This document shows positions 57,601 through 64,000 of a DNA stretch of 64,000 nucleotides, piece after piece; within the stretch, counting starts at the first letter, position 1; each line of letters starts with the position of its first letter. Below the pieces are notes generated by a model, which was not told the origin of the DNA, ran no database searches, and saw only the letters and a program-made list of their open reading frames with translations. The translations under genes were made by a program, and so were the position numbers. The stretch comes from Aldrovandia affinis (Eukaryota; Chordata; Actinopteri; Notacanthiformes; Halosauridae): assembly GCA_029706075.1 (NCBI GenBank), contig JAINUG010000131.1, positions 2,108,001 through 2,172,000 of the forward strand, read 5' to 3'.

Positions 57601-60473
57601 CGCCTTTGGTCCCATTATTTATTTTTTTGCTGATCCGACAAATGATCCGATGCACCCCTATTATATTCTAATAAAGATTCTAAAATACAAATGTAGGCTA
57701 CGTGTCACTGATTTAACATGAAACCAAGAATACTGACTAGTCAATTGGTTACATGTCTGCATCTCATAAACAATCAGCGGGTATCTATATATAATATATA
57801 TAATATTATATATATAATTCCCTCGCGATTGAGGCAGTACCTTTTTATGAGCTCTGTATCATTCAATATCTCCAGTGTTGACGCGATTGCGACAACGATT
57901 GCCGGCCGCAGCAGATTTTCGGATCGCCGTGAGTAGGTCTTTAGCGACTTAGAAGTCCTCTTAGCTGCTTTTAACTTCTCCTGGACTTAGGAGCTGTTTT
58001 TAGCTCTCAAACCCTTTGTGAAATACTCTTATCCCAAAAATGTAGGACTCTAAATTTATGAGTGACACGCCCATTATTTTTCGGACTTTCTCCTAAATTG
58101 CGCAGTTAGGACCAACTTTTACCCTTAAAATGCTTTGTGAATACGGGCCCTGAACTATGTTACATGAGAGAACGCCTTTTTTTTTTTTTTTTTTTTAAGG
58201 AATAGAACATTCATTACAAAAATCCTTCCCCAATGCTTTGCAGAACCAATACAAAAACATTATCAGGACTTTGCATGTTTTTCTTTCTATTAAATTAGTT
58301 GCTATAATGAAAACCCCAATTTCCTTTTCCAACCCCCAAACCCATTCCTGATAAATACCTTATTTATATTCGCCGGACACTGCGATACCCGATTAATTTC
58401 ATTTCGCAGGACAGAACGGAAACATTGTAGGTAGAGATCAAAGAACATCAAAGGGGAAGGTAGAGATTGGATGTCATCAAAGAAGGATACAGGTCAAAGG
58501 TCACCATGCATCAAATCTGAAGGGATTTGCTGCTGGGTAACTCTCAGGAAAAAACTTTGTGAAGACAAAAACAACATGATTTATGATTTAATAATCCCTG
58601 ATCCCCAGAGTGTGCAGTGGACCTGCTCTACATGTTTGCAAACTGCTCCGGATTCGACCTCATCTTTGGGTTGAATGCCCTCCTCAGGACGGGTGTAAAT
58701 GCCTGGGACAGCAAGAATGCTGAGATGCTCCTGGACTACTGTGAATCCAAGGAGTACAACATGTCTTGGGAACTGGGGAATGGTAGTGTGCTGGGATTGT
58801 CCCAAAATGATTGTCTGTTTGTTGTTCCTGTAGAATTTTTGGCAACAACTTGAATTAATTCAAGTCCTTAATTTGTCCCAGAAATGTTCACACTAAAATA
58901 TGGAGGCCCAAAGTACCATAATCCTCAGTATTAAGAGGGATTTTTGTCATGTCTTGCACAAATCATAATATTTATTCTGCCATTACTTTTACTACAATGA
59001 AAGTAGAAAGAAATCACAGTGTAACTGCTTAGACTACTCGTTGTATCTGGGGCACTGCTAGCTGCCCCCCGTAATGCTTCACTGACACTTTCCTTTCGAC
59101 ATCAATTTATCCATACTTAGCTAGGCTACAATTTGGGGTTAGACCAAGTGAGCACATGCAAAACCAGTTTTTCTTTCTCTTTTTCTTTTTGGTTTTTATT
59201 CAGCAGCAAATTGTTTGTCTGCTTTTTGTTGCCTGCCCATATGACTTGCATTTATTCTGAAAAATACAGAAGAGCTGGTGCCCCTGGTACTAAAAAGTAC
59301 CATTTTGGAACCATAGCATCTGGTATTACTGAATACCAAGGCACAACCCTATTACTCAGAGCTATTCAATGCCCATTCTGTTCAGAAAATCTTAAAAATC
59401 TCTATCACATTGAAGATAACAGGATCATGCATTTCAGCTCATTTTCCAAAAACAAAGCAAAAACGCACACAAAGTACTCCAGACTAAATCTTCCCTTGTC
59501 ACTCTACTAGAGCCCAACAGTTATGAAAAGAAAGCGGGGATCCTGGTGGATGGGCACCAGCTGGGCCAGGACTTTGTCCATCTGCACAACATCCTCCAGG
59601 ATTCAAAACTGTACCACACGACCAGGCTCTATGGTCCAGATATCGGCCAGCCTCGTGACCACCACAGGGATTTATTGGAAGGGTAAATATCTGGTTAAGG
59701 AAGCTTCGGTTTCTGTCCTCCTATATCCACACAAGCTTTTTCATATCTCTGGCACATCACACTCCAATCTGACAACATACATGGAAGAGTAGGGCCCTAT
59801 TAGATTGACATGAGATTGACATTTGCATGACTATTATTATAATGGAAACAAACATCAATGAAACAAAATAAAATGTTTCCTTGAATACCAGTATATTGTA
59901 AATAACAGTAATAAATATTAACATAATAAACAAACCATCAATGCTCCATAAAACAAATATATTATGCATACTATTAATAAACACTGGCTCATGTGGTGCT
60001 GCCTATCTGACTTCTGGAGAAATGAACAATAATGGGCCTGCATTTACCATACTAGTCAGAATAAAAGGGCAGTACTTTAAAAGTTTAAATCTAAAATAAT
60101 AAACTTGGAGTATGATTGGAGTAAACATCAGCTTAGATGGCTGACCAGCCATCACCATGATTAATATAATATTTATATTGTAGGGTAATTTTAGGGGGGA
60201 TTTTGGAGGGGAAAAAAGCTGCCCAGAAAAGAAGCGTCTTTTATAATGGCAAGTATTGTACAAAAGAGATGTCAGTACATGAAAGATAGAATAGCCTACT
60301 ACTGTAAGCATGCATATCACAGAGTCACATACAGTTGTTGATCTCCATTTATTTCCAATGTAAAAGAGTGCTCAAAAAACTACTATTTAATTTATTTTAC
60401 AATTATATTTCTGTGTATTTTTCAGGTTCTTGGAGAGTGGTGCAAAGGCCATTGATGCATGTACTTGGCACCA
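45458..60473 (+). CDS. hpse: Heparanase gene, 5' half (six coding exons, continues past window)
   Basis: Heparanase is an endo-beta-glucuronidase (GH79) that cleaves heparan sulfate chains in lysosomes and extracellular matrix. Exons 45458-45657, 46305-46450, 54202-54330, 58609-58782, 59511-59682 and 60426-60473 join in phase (869 nt, about 289 codons) with GT/AG borders. Order: signal peptide, then [20 protein letters not shown] (strong hallmark), the linker region removed during maturation in mammals, [19 protein letters not shown], the proton-donor motif WELGNEPN spanning exons 4/5, [10 protein letters not shown], and [14 protein letters not shown] and TK residues around the FGG block favour hpse over hpse2. 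The catalytic nucleophile and C-terminal domain lie beyond the window. Introns 2 and 3 hold nested transposons, and no exon is broken. Confidence 0.93.
45658..46304 (+). other. hpse: hpse intron 1
   Basis: 647 bp of AT-rich DNA between phase-2 exons, with no transposon or other feature recognised. Confidence 0.85.
46305..46450 (+). CDS. hpse: hpse exon 2
   Basis: Acceptor GCAG at 46301-46304. The first base completes the glycine from exon 1. It encodes [20 protein letters not shown], then [11 protein letters not shown] and ends ...SSVHQ. Donor GTAACT at 46451. One base is left over (phase 1). The FLRFGG segment belongs to the first strand of the TIM barrel, supplied by the small chain in mature mammalian heparanase. 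Confidence 0.95.
47082..48867 (-). mobile_element. hAT transposon in hpse intron 2, 8-bp target duplication
   Basis: The left end CAGTGGTGTAGTCTAC is perfectly inverted at the right end GTAGACTACACCACTG. CATGTATC flanks both (47074-47081 and 48868-48875). It contains a partly deleted transposase gene on the minus strand. It sits inside an older Tc1-type remnant. Confidence 0.95.
47731..48735 (-). pseudogene. hAT transposase, KIAA1586/ZMYM-like, middle deleted
   Basis: The N-terminal piece near 48700-48508 reads [20 protein letters not shown] and ends with a donor-like GGTAAGT. The next piece (48306-48091) has [20 protein letters not shown] and ILDTGNWP. The last piece (48057-47731) has the dimerisation domain, [32 protein letters not shown] and [17 protein letters not shown]. 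Most of the catalytic core between the first and second pieces is missing. The hAT family catalyses cut-and-paste transposition. This copy is dead. Confidence 0.8.
49500..50290. mobile_element. Nonautonomous DNA element with GCAAAAGTACTCAGACCC ends
   Basis: The left end GGCAAAAGTACTCAGACCC (49500) is inverted at the right end GGGTCTGAGTACTTTTGC (50264-50281), followed by TAGGCACTGTATATA. The 0.79-kb interior shows no readable protein. The outermost bases of the left end are missing where it meets the Tc1 remnant. It is probably Tc1/mariner-related because of the TA flank. Confidence 0.7.
50808..52725 (-). mobile_element. L2-clade LINE, 1.9 kb, 7-bp target duplication, inside the Tc1-type element
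   Basis: AGAGTGC flanks it (50801-50807 and 52726-52732). When the LINE and one copy are removed, the transposase reads straight through. It is the longest L2 copy here, with the 3' tail at the low end (TTTAGCAGACGCTCTTGTCC, AGAGCG) and RT extending to a proline-rich linker at the high end. Confidence 0.95.
51007..52725 (-). pseudogene. L2 reverse transcriptase, nearly complete domain
   Basis: The first frame (52736-51699, about 340 codons) starts in a poly-proline and serine linker. It then has [92 protein letters not shown] and [18 protein letters not shown]. After a frameshift near 51700 a second frame (51780-51004) finishes the thumb and C-terminus ([40 protein letters not shown]). The endonuclease is absent through 5' truncation. 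Only about one frameshift separates the two halves, so it is younger than the other L2 copies. Confidence 0.88.
53481..53936 (-). mobile_element. Tc1-type transposon remnant, third family
   Basis: The ends CAGGTAACTCCCAAAATGAA and the inverse of TTTCCTTTATTTTGGCA are inverted relatives. Internal words such as GATTCTACAAGTGTTGGGAA, CACTCGTGCCCTGTGGATGG and GATGAAGGTGATCACTCAGA belong to a well-known widespread fish Tc1-type element read in reverse. Large deletions leave no protein. TATATGTATAC-type simple sequence borders it. Confidence 0.8.
54202..54330 (+). CDS. hpse: hpse exon 3
   Basis: Acceptor ATCATTAG at 54194-54201. It encodes [20 protein letters not shown], then [20 protein letters not shown] and KFS. 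Donor GTAACC at 54331. The 129-nt length keeps phase 1 on both sides. A different AG upstream (54165) would put the exon out of frame. It matches the region around the processing linker and the first residues of the large chain. Divergence from mammals is expected here. Confidence 0.88.
55166..56889. other. Loop of the inverted repeat, promoter-like or LTR-like segment
   Basis: No gene recognised. 55455-55600 carries ACTACAATTCCCA (ZNF143-type, 55461-55473), a CRE-like AACGTCAT (55489-55496), a CACGTG box at 55525-55530, and then AATAAA with a pyrimidine-rich tract, as in an LTR. I could not place LTR borders. An ATT microsatellite is at 56871-56893. Confidence 0.4.
56980..58149. mobile_element. 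Nonautonomous DNA element with GGCCCGTATTCACAAAGCAT ends
   Basis: The left end GGCCCGTATTCACAAAGCAT continues TTTA. The right end is its exact inverse over 24 bp. The trinucleotide CTG flanks both (56977-56979 and 58150-58152), and the host inverted-repeat arm is continuous when the element is removed. A 3-bp duplication is compatible with PIF/Harbinger or CMC elements, but CTG is unusual for the former. An AT palindrome sits at 57789-57818. No transposase is readable. Confidence 0.85.
58609..58782 (+). CDS. hpse: hpse exon 4
   Basis: The acceptor is CCCCAG at 58603-58608. An alternative, GTGCAG, ends at 58617 and is also in frame, nine bases later. It encodes [40 protein letters not shown] and [15 protein letters not shown]. 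Donor is GTAGTG at 58783, a weak consensus but placed exactly as in the known gene. Two N-glycosylation sites are visible: NCS and NMS. Confidence 0.95.
58783..59510 (+). other. hpse: hpse intron 4
   Basis: 728 bp. No transposon recognised. A 125-codon frame at 59133-59510 has no domain and runs into the exon 5 acceptor. Confidence 0.8.
59511..59682 (+). CDS. hpse: hpse exon 5 (catalytic proton donor)
   Basis: Acceptor CTACTAG at 59504-59510. The first codon, split with exon 4, is the glutamate of the NEPN motif, the acid/base residue of GH79. It continues [40 protein letters not shown] and [16 protein letters not shown]. Donor GTAAAT at 59683. 172 nt, phase 1 to phase 2. Confidence 0.94.
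59683..60425 (+). other. hpse: hpse intron 5
   Basis: 743 bp, AT-rich, nothing recognised. Confidence 0.8.
60426..60473 (+). CDS. hpse: hpse exon 6 (48-nt mini-exon)
   Basis: Acceptor TTTTTCAG ending 60425 and donor GTAAGT at 60474. It encodes [15 protein letters not shown], aligning with the mammalian FLKAGGEVIDSVTWHH segment. The phases fit exon 5 and leave two bases of the next histidine codon. The next exon (YYLNGR... in other species) is not found before the window ends. Confidence 0.88.
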
Positions 60474-60835
60474 GTAAGTCCATGTCCATTTTTCACAAAT
60501 CAGAGGAAGGGACAAATTCCTGCACGTCTTGACTTGGCTTTAATTGTTGCCTCCAATTGGAGCTGATTCGTCAGAAGAAGTGACTGACTATTGGTTTAGT
60601 AGCAAAGCACATCCCCATAACTTTGGCAGACTTATCTCACATGAGAGCATTGATCTTGTCAGGCTCATTCTTTGCAAATAAACTGCTGTTTCTTCAGATT
60701 AAATAATAGTTCAATCTTTTGGAGTCACACACAACCTGCACATTAATAGTGTGTGTGTCAGTTCAGTTCCACAGCTGCACAAGAATAGGAAATCTCCAAC
60801 AATGTAAAACATTGTTTAGTTCTTATCTGATATAT

Positions 60836-60921
60836 GCCATTTAGCAGACGCTTTTATCCAAAGCGACTTACAGTAGTGAATGCATACATTTTCAGTATAT
60901 GTGGCCCCAGTGGGGACTGGG
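60836..60921 (-). repeat. Truncated tRNA-derived SINE, reverse orientation
   Basis: GCCATTTAGCAGACGCTTTT, then ATCCAAAGCGACTTACAGTA and ATGCATACATTTTCAGTATA. This is the inverse of the SINE at 12853-13000, missing most of its tRNA head. Located in hpse intron 6. Confidence 0.85.
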
Positions 60922-61560
60922 TGTGGAGGTATTTAACAATGACAGTCTGTCCACATTTTTTGTTGGATAACACTGATGGGAACATCTTAGCAAGGAAAAC
61001 TGAATATTACCTTAAAATATGTTTGTGTCTACAGAGGACATTACAAGCTGCTATAGCTACACATCGGTTGCTGTACTATGCATTTTCATTAGTTACAGAA
61101 TGACACATTTTGAATTGTGTAAATTGGTACAAACTGTACGAATTTAGGAAATAAAAAAGTGAAAATATAGAGCGAATAACTAATAAATGTGTTATGAACA
61201 AACTTATAGCTGGAGCCATTGGAAACACACTTTTATTGCAAATATGGATAAGTCTCATTAGGTTATGATTTGCATGAATCCATTCCCATATTATGAGGAC
61301 CCCTTGATCAGAATAGCCATGGTTGCATAAAGGCTGATGTACAGTCAGAAAAAGATCCATACTTCTCCAATTTTCAATACACACAAATACCATAGTGTTT
61401 GCTTAGTACATATATCTATGTACTATTGTTTACTATTTACTCTGGTGATTTTGCAGGTACAAAACCCCCTGCAAACATTTTGCAGGTCTGGCACAAGAAA
61501 GTAATGGATGTGTAAAACAAATCCATAAAAATAAATCCATGTCTTGAAAAGCCAAGATCT
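60922..61560. other. Intronic stretch, nothing recognised
   Basis: AT-rich sequence after hpse exon 6. No exon-like match to the next heparanase segment and no repeat family identified. Confidence 0.5.
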
Positions 61561-64000
61561 CATTCATTCATTATTCATTAATTCATTCACATCTGTGATG
61601 ACTTGATGAGCTTCATCCAGCATTCCCTGTTAAGCATTGCATTGCGAAGAGACAATCCGCACAGTCCTGTCTCCATTTCGATGGACGATTTAAGGGTGAT
61701 GTTAGGTCGACCCCTACGACGGGGAGAGTCTGGCGTCCAAAGAAGGACACGACTGGCTGGCTCATTGTGCCGAATGATATGTCCGGCTAGCCGAAGACGA
61801 CGCTGTCTGATGACACTTGAGATGGAGGGGAGGGCACCGTAGAGGGCGGAGTTTGGAAGGTGGTCCTGCCAGGAAACATTCTGGACAGCACGCAACATCC
61901 GTGTGTAGGTACCATCGATGGACTTAGCGATCTTGCTGGTGAGGGCCCAAGACTCACACCCATAGAGGAGAATGGACTCCACAGATGTTTTAAAGATGTT
62001 CATTTTGGAGCTTTTGCGGATTGCAGATTGCCAAACATTCCTCAGTGAGTGGAGAGCAGACCAAGCTTGAGCCTTCCTACATTCAACATCGTGGGTCGAG
62101 TTTGTGTAGGAGCCCAGGTATTTGAAGTCATCAACTTTGTCGATCTTACTGCTATCAAGCACTATGATGTCGCCAGCGGTGGAGGGATTGAGGTGAATGT
62201 ACTTAGTTTTCTTTGCATTAAGGGAGAGACCAATGGACTTGCAACAAGTTTCGACTTTGTGGAGGAGAGATTCTGCATCTCGACGGGTGTCAGCAAGCAG
62301 ACTAATGTCATCAGCATAGTCTAGGTCAGAGAGGTGTTGAGCAGGATATCTACTACTTCTACGGCGAGTCAGAGTTAGACCGTCAGTGTCATTTATTGCT
62401 ATCCGCAGGGCGTAGTCCAAAACTATGATGAATAGATAGGGGGAAAGTGGATCACCCTGGAGAACACCGGTGTTTATGAAAAATGAATCAGTTTCGCCTT
62501 CCGGAGTGAGAACGACTGCACTTGTATCCTCATACATGATTTTGATGGCATTTACAGTCTCCTCCGGGATTCCGTAAGCATTCAAAATTGTAAACATTGT
62601 GGGTCTGTTGATGGAATCGAATGCTTTATGGAAGTCAATGAAGATTATTGCAGCTTCTTTTTGGTGATTTCGAATTTCCTCAATTATTCGTCTGAGAGCA
62701 AGGATTTGTGAGGAGGTAGATCTCAGAGGCCGAAAACCATTTTGGTTGGGGCGAAGGACCTTTTCCAACTCTGGACGAATACGATTCAGCAAAAGACGGT
62801 TATAGATTTTTGCAGCTGTTTGGGTTAGACTGATTCCCCGATAGTTGTCTGGGATGGTCAGGTCACCTTTTTTCGGAACTGGCACAATGCCGGAGATCCC
62901 CCATTCAGGCGGGCGATTTCCTTCCAAGGTTGTATTACAGAAGTGTGTAAGACACTTCTTCAGTTTGGGAAGCCTCCAGACTTCGATAGGGATGCTGTCC
63001 ATACCAGGGGCCTTGCCAAGTTTCATTTGCGCGATAGCCGTATTGACCTCGGCTTGAGAAAATTTGCCGGTTGGAATATTAGAGTTGGTTTTAAAGATTG
63101 GGTCAATTGTACCTTGAGCATTGGTATTATTATCGGAATTCAGAAGGTTTTCAAAATGAGACTTCCATGAGGCCATTCGATCTTCACCTTGGATGAATAC
63201 AGTGTTGGACCGCTTACTGGAGAGCTGTTTAACTAATTTCCAGGCACAATGCAAGTTACTGGTGAATTCACGTTTGTCAAAAGCACTAAGTATGTTGTTG
63301 ACTCTAATGTCTTCTTGCTCATCATACACGGCTCTGAGGTTGGACTGAGTAGCAGGGAGATCATCGATTGTGGAAGCTAGCACATTGGTCCTAGCTAAGT
63401 TAACTGGGCTAGTGCAGGCAAGGTTGGGAGGCAGTTTAGTTTGAGGCGGAAGGATTGACTTCCCAATTTTCACACATGTAGCAACGAAGTTGCCATAGGA
63501 CTGGACATCGGTGTCCATAGAGAACCACTCATCTGAAATATGGTCCTCAATTGCAGATGCAAGATTTTGATCCGTAGTCATGGCAGCCCAATTTAGCTTC
63601 AAGCGAGCAGATGGTTTTGCAGAACGAAGACTGAGCCTAACCTTAGCACAGACAATGCGGTGGTCGGAACCGATCGGATCTGAGGTGGAATATGCTTGGG
63701 AATCTTGGATGCTATTTCTCCATCGTTTACGACAGAGAATGAAGTCGATCTGTGATAGGAAATTATTAGGTGAGCAATGAGTCCAGAGTTTCTTTGACGA
63801 TTTCTGAAACATTGTATTGGTGATAAGAAGGTTATTTTGGTTAAGAAATTCAGTGAGAAACTGACCATTTCTGTTAGTAGCAGGGTGGTAGGAAAACTTC
63901 CTTGCTACATGGGCGTTGAAGTCACCACCAATAAGAAGGAGGGCATGTTGGGGAATGCAGGCGATAGTTTCATTGAGATGCTCAAAGAAATTGGTAATAA
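61561..64000 (-). mobile_element. RTE-clade LINE, 3' part, continues past window edge
   Basis: The minus-strand ORF ends at 61587, and immediately after the stop comes a (TGAA/ATTC)n tail (about 61561-61592). Almost no 3' untranslated region plus a simple-repeat tail is characteristic of RTE elements. The element lies in opposite orientation within hpse intron 6. Confidence 0.88.
61587..64000 (-). CDS. RTE-type LINE polyprotein: endonuclease end plus reverse transcriptase, uninterrupted
   Basis: The frame is open from the window edge (64000) to the TGA at 61587, about 804 codons with no stop or frameshift. An internal methionine at 63812 is not the true start, because endonuclease sequence precedes it (LLLIGGDFNAHVARKF at about 63930). 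Then come QIDFILCRKRW and DPIGSDHRIVCAKV (catalytic SDH). RT follows: QMKLGKAPGMDSIPIEVW, PKKGDLTIPDNYRGISL, NGFRPLRSTSSQI, IIFIDFHKAFDSINRP (first catalytic D), GVLQGDPLSPYLF, SDLDYADDISLLA (catalytic YADD), LSLNAKKTKYIH and a C-terminal RQRRLRLAGHIIRHNEP. All catalytic residues in view are intact. It nicks target DNA and primes cDNA synthesis on its own RNA. Confidence 0.93.
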   Translation of the reverse strand, partial: ITNFFEHLNETIACIPQHALLLIGGDFNAHVARKFSYHPATNRNGQFLTEFLNQNNLLITNTMFQKSSKKLWTHCSPNNFLSQIDFILCRKRWRNSIQDSQAYSTSDPIGSDHRIVCAKVRLSLRSAKPSARLKLNWAAMTTDQNLASAIEDHISDEWFSMDTDVQSYGNFVATCVKIGKSILPPQTKLPPNLACTSPVNLARTNVLASTIDDLPATQSNLRAVYDEQEDIRVNNILSAFDKREFTSNLHCAWKLVKQLSSKRSNTVFIQGEDRMASWKSHFENLLNSDNNTNAQGTIDPIFKTNSNIPTGKFSQAEVNTAIAQMKLGKAPGMDSIPIEVWRLPKLKKCLTHFCNTTLEGNRPPEWGISGIVPVPKKGDLTIPDNYRGISLTQTAAKIYNRLLLNRIRPELEKVLRPNQNGFRPLRSTSSQILALRRIIEEIRNHQKEAAIIFIDFHKAFDSINRPTMFTILNAYGIPEETVNAIKIMYEDTSAVVLTPEGETDSFFINTGVLQGDPLSPYLFIIVLDYALRIAINDTDGLTLTRRRSSRYPAQHLSDLDYADDISLLADTRRDAESLLHKVETCCKSIGLSLNAKKTKYIHLNPSTAGDIIVLDSSKIDKVDDFKYLGSYTNSTHDVECRKAQAWSALHSLRNVWQSAIRKSSKMNIFKTSVESILLYGCESWALTSKIAKSIDGTYTRMLRAVQNVSWQDHLPNSALYGALPSISSVIRQRRLRLAGHIIRHNEPASRVLLWTPDSPRRRGRPNITLKSSIEMETGLCGLSLRNAMLNRECWMKLIKSSQM

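Larger units (their letters stand above)
54720..58550. repeat. Long inverted repeat within hpse intron 3
   Basis: The left arm 54720-55165 pairs with the right arm, split between 56890-56979 and 58150-58550. The outer 180 bp is highly similar: the inverse of 54725-54905 matches 58335-58550, sharing ACAGGTCAAAGGTCACCATG, AATCTGAAGGGATTT and AACCCATTCCTGATAAATA-type words. The inner part shares TTATTTCCTC.TAACTATAGGG and TCATGTGACAT/ATGTTACATGAG. A further partial unit lies at 56685-56755. A nonautonomous element (56980-58149) was inserted into the right arm later. The structure may be a foldback DNA element. Its right arm ends about 58 bp before exon 4. Confidence 0.8.

Noticed and set aside
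59133..59510. 125-codon frame before hpse exon 5
   Set aside because: It runs straight into the exon 5 acceptor in a different frame and has no domain.

Overview
This is a stretch of vertebrate nuclear DNA, almost certainly from a teleost fish. It is AT-rich and carries vertebrate-type exons with GT/AG introns. It is packed with fish-type transposable elements: Tc1/mariner, hAT, piggyBac, CR1-like, L2, I-type and RTE LINEs, and tRNA-headed SINEs. Several L2 and SINE copies end in the same 3' stem-loop (CGCTCT-TATCC-AGAGCG), which resembles the tail described for eel UnaL2 and its SINE partners. That hints at, but does not prove, an early-branching teleost such as an elopomorph. There are no rRNA genes, free-standing tRNA genes or CRISPR arrays.

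The one host gene I can support is heparanase (hpse), on the + strand from 45458. Six coding exons (45458-45657, 46305-46450, 54202-54330, 58609-58782, 59511-59682, 60426-60473) join in perfect phase into about 289 residues. These run from the signal peptide to the TWH segment past the catalytic proton donor. The rest of the gene, including the nucleophile, lies beyond the window. Intron 2 (7.75 kb) and intron 3 (4.3 kb) are swollen by transposons.

Layout: 1-2636 has no recognisable feature. 2645-4197 is a hAT element with an 8-bp target duplication. 4265-5500 is a LINE remnant on the minus strand. 5500-10285 is AT-rich and holds a diverged duplication, a decayed hAT gene and a 73-bp tandem repeat. 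10286-11639 is an LTR scrap fused to a DD36E Tc1-like element. 11640-15960 holds SINE, L2 and Tc1 scraps. 16111-17625 is a piggyBac element with TTAA ends. 17881-18961 is a 25-bp minisatellite. 18962-23757 is mostly unique-looking DNA with one SINE and two candidate conserved noncoding stretches. 23758-24962 is a CR1-like copy.

25756-30372 is a CACTG-ended DNA element split by a 3.3-kb I-type LINE. 30541-42090 is a CR1-rich tract broken by a piggyBac element, two SINEs, two solo LTRs and an L2. 42605-45145 holds two small inverted-repeat elements and another L2. 45458-60473 is hpse with its nested intronic transposons. 61587-64000 is an uninterrupted RTE LINE reading frame on the minus strand that runs off the window.

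The most interesting items are the correctly phased hpse exons, the open RTE frame (about 804 codons with no break), a long inverted repeat filling most of hpse intron 3, a TGTTA...TAACA-bounded repeat found inside two unrelated DNA transposons, and the DD36E spacing of the Tc1-like transposases. I see no convincing evidence of a wholly new biological system.
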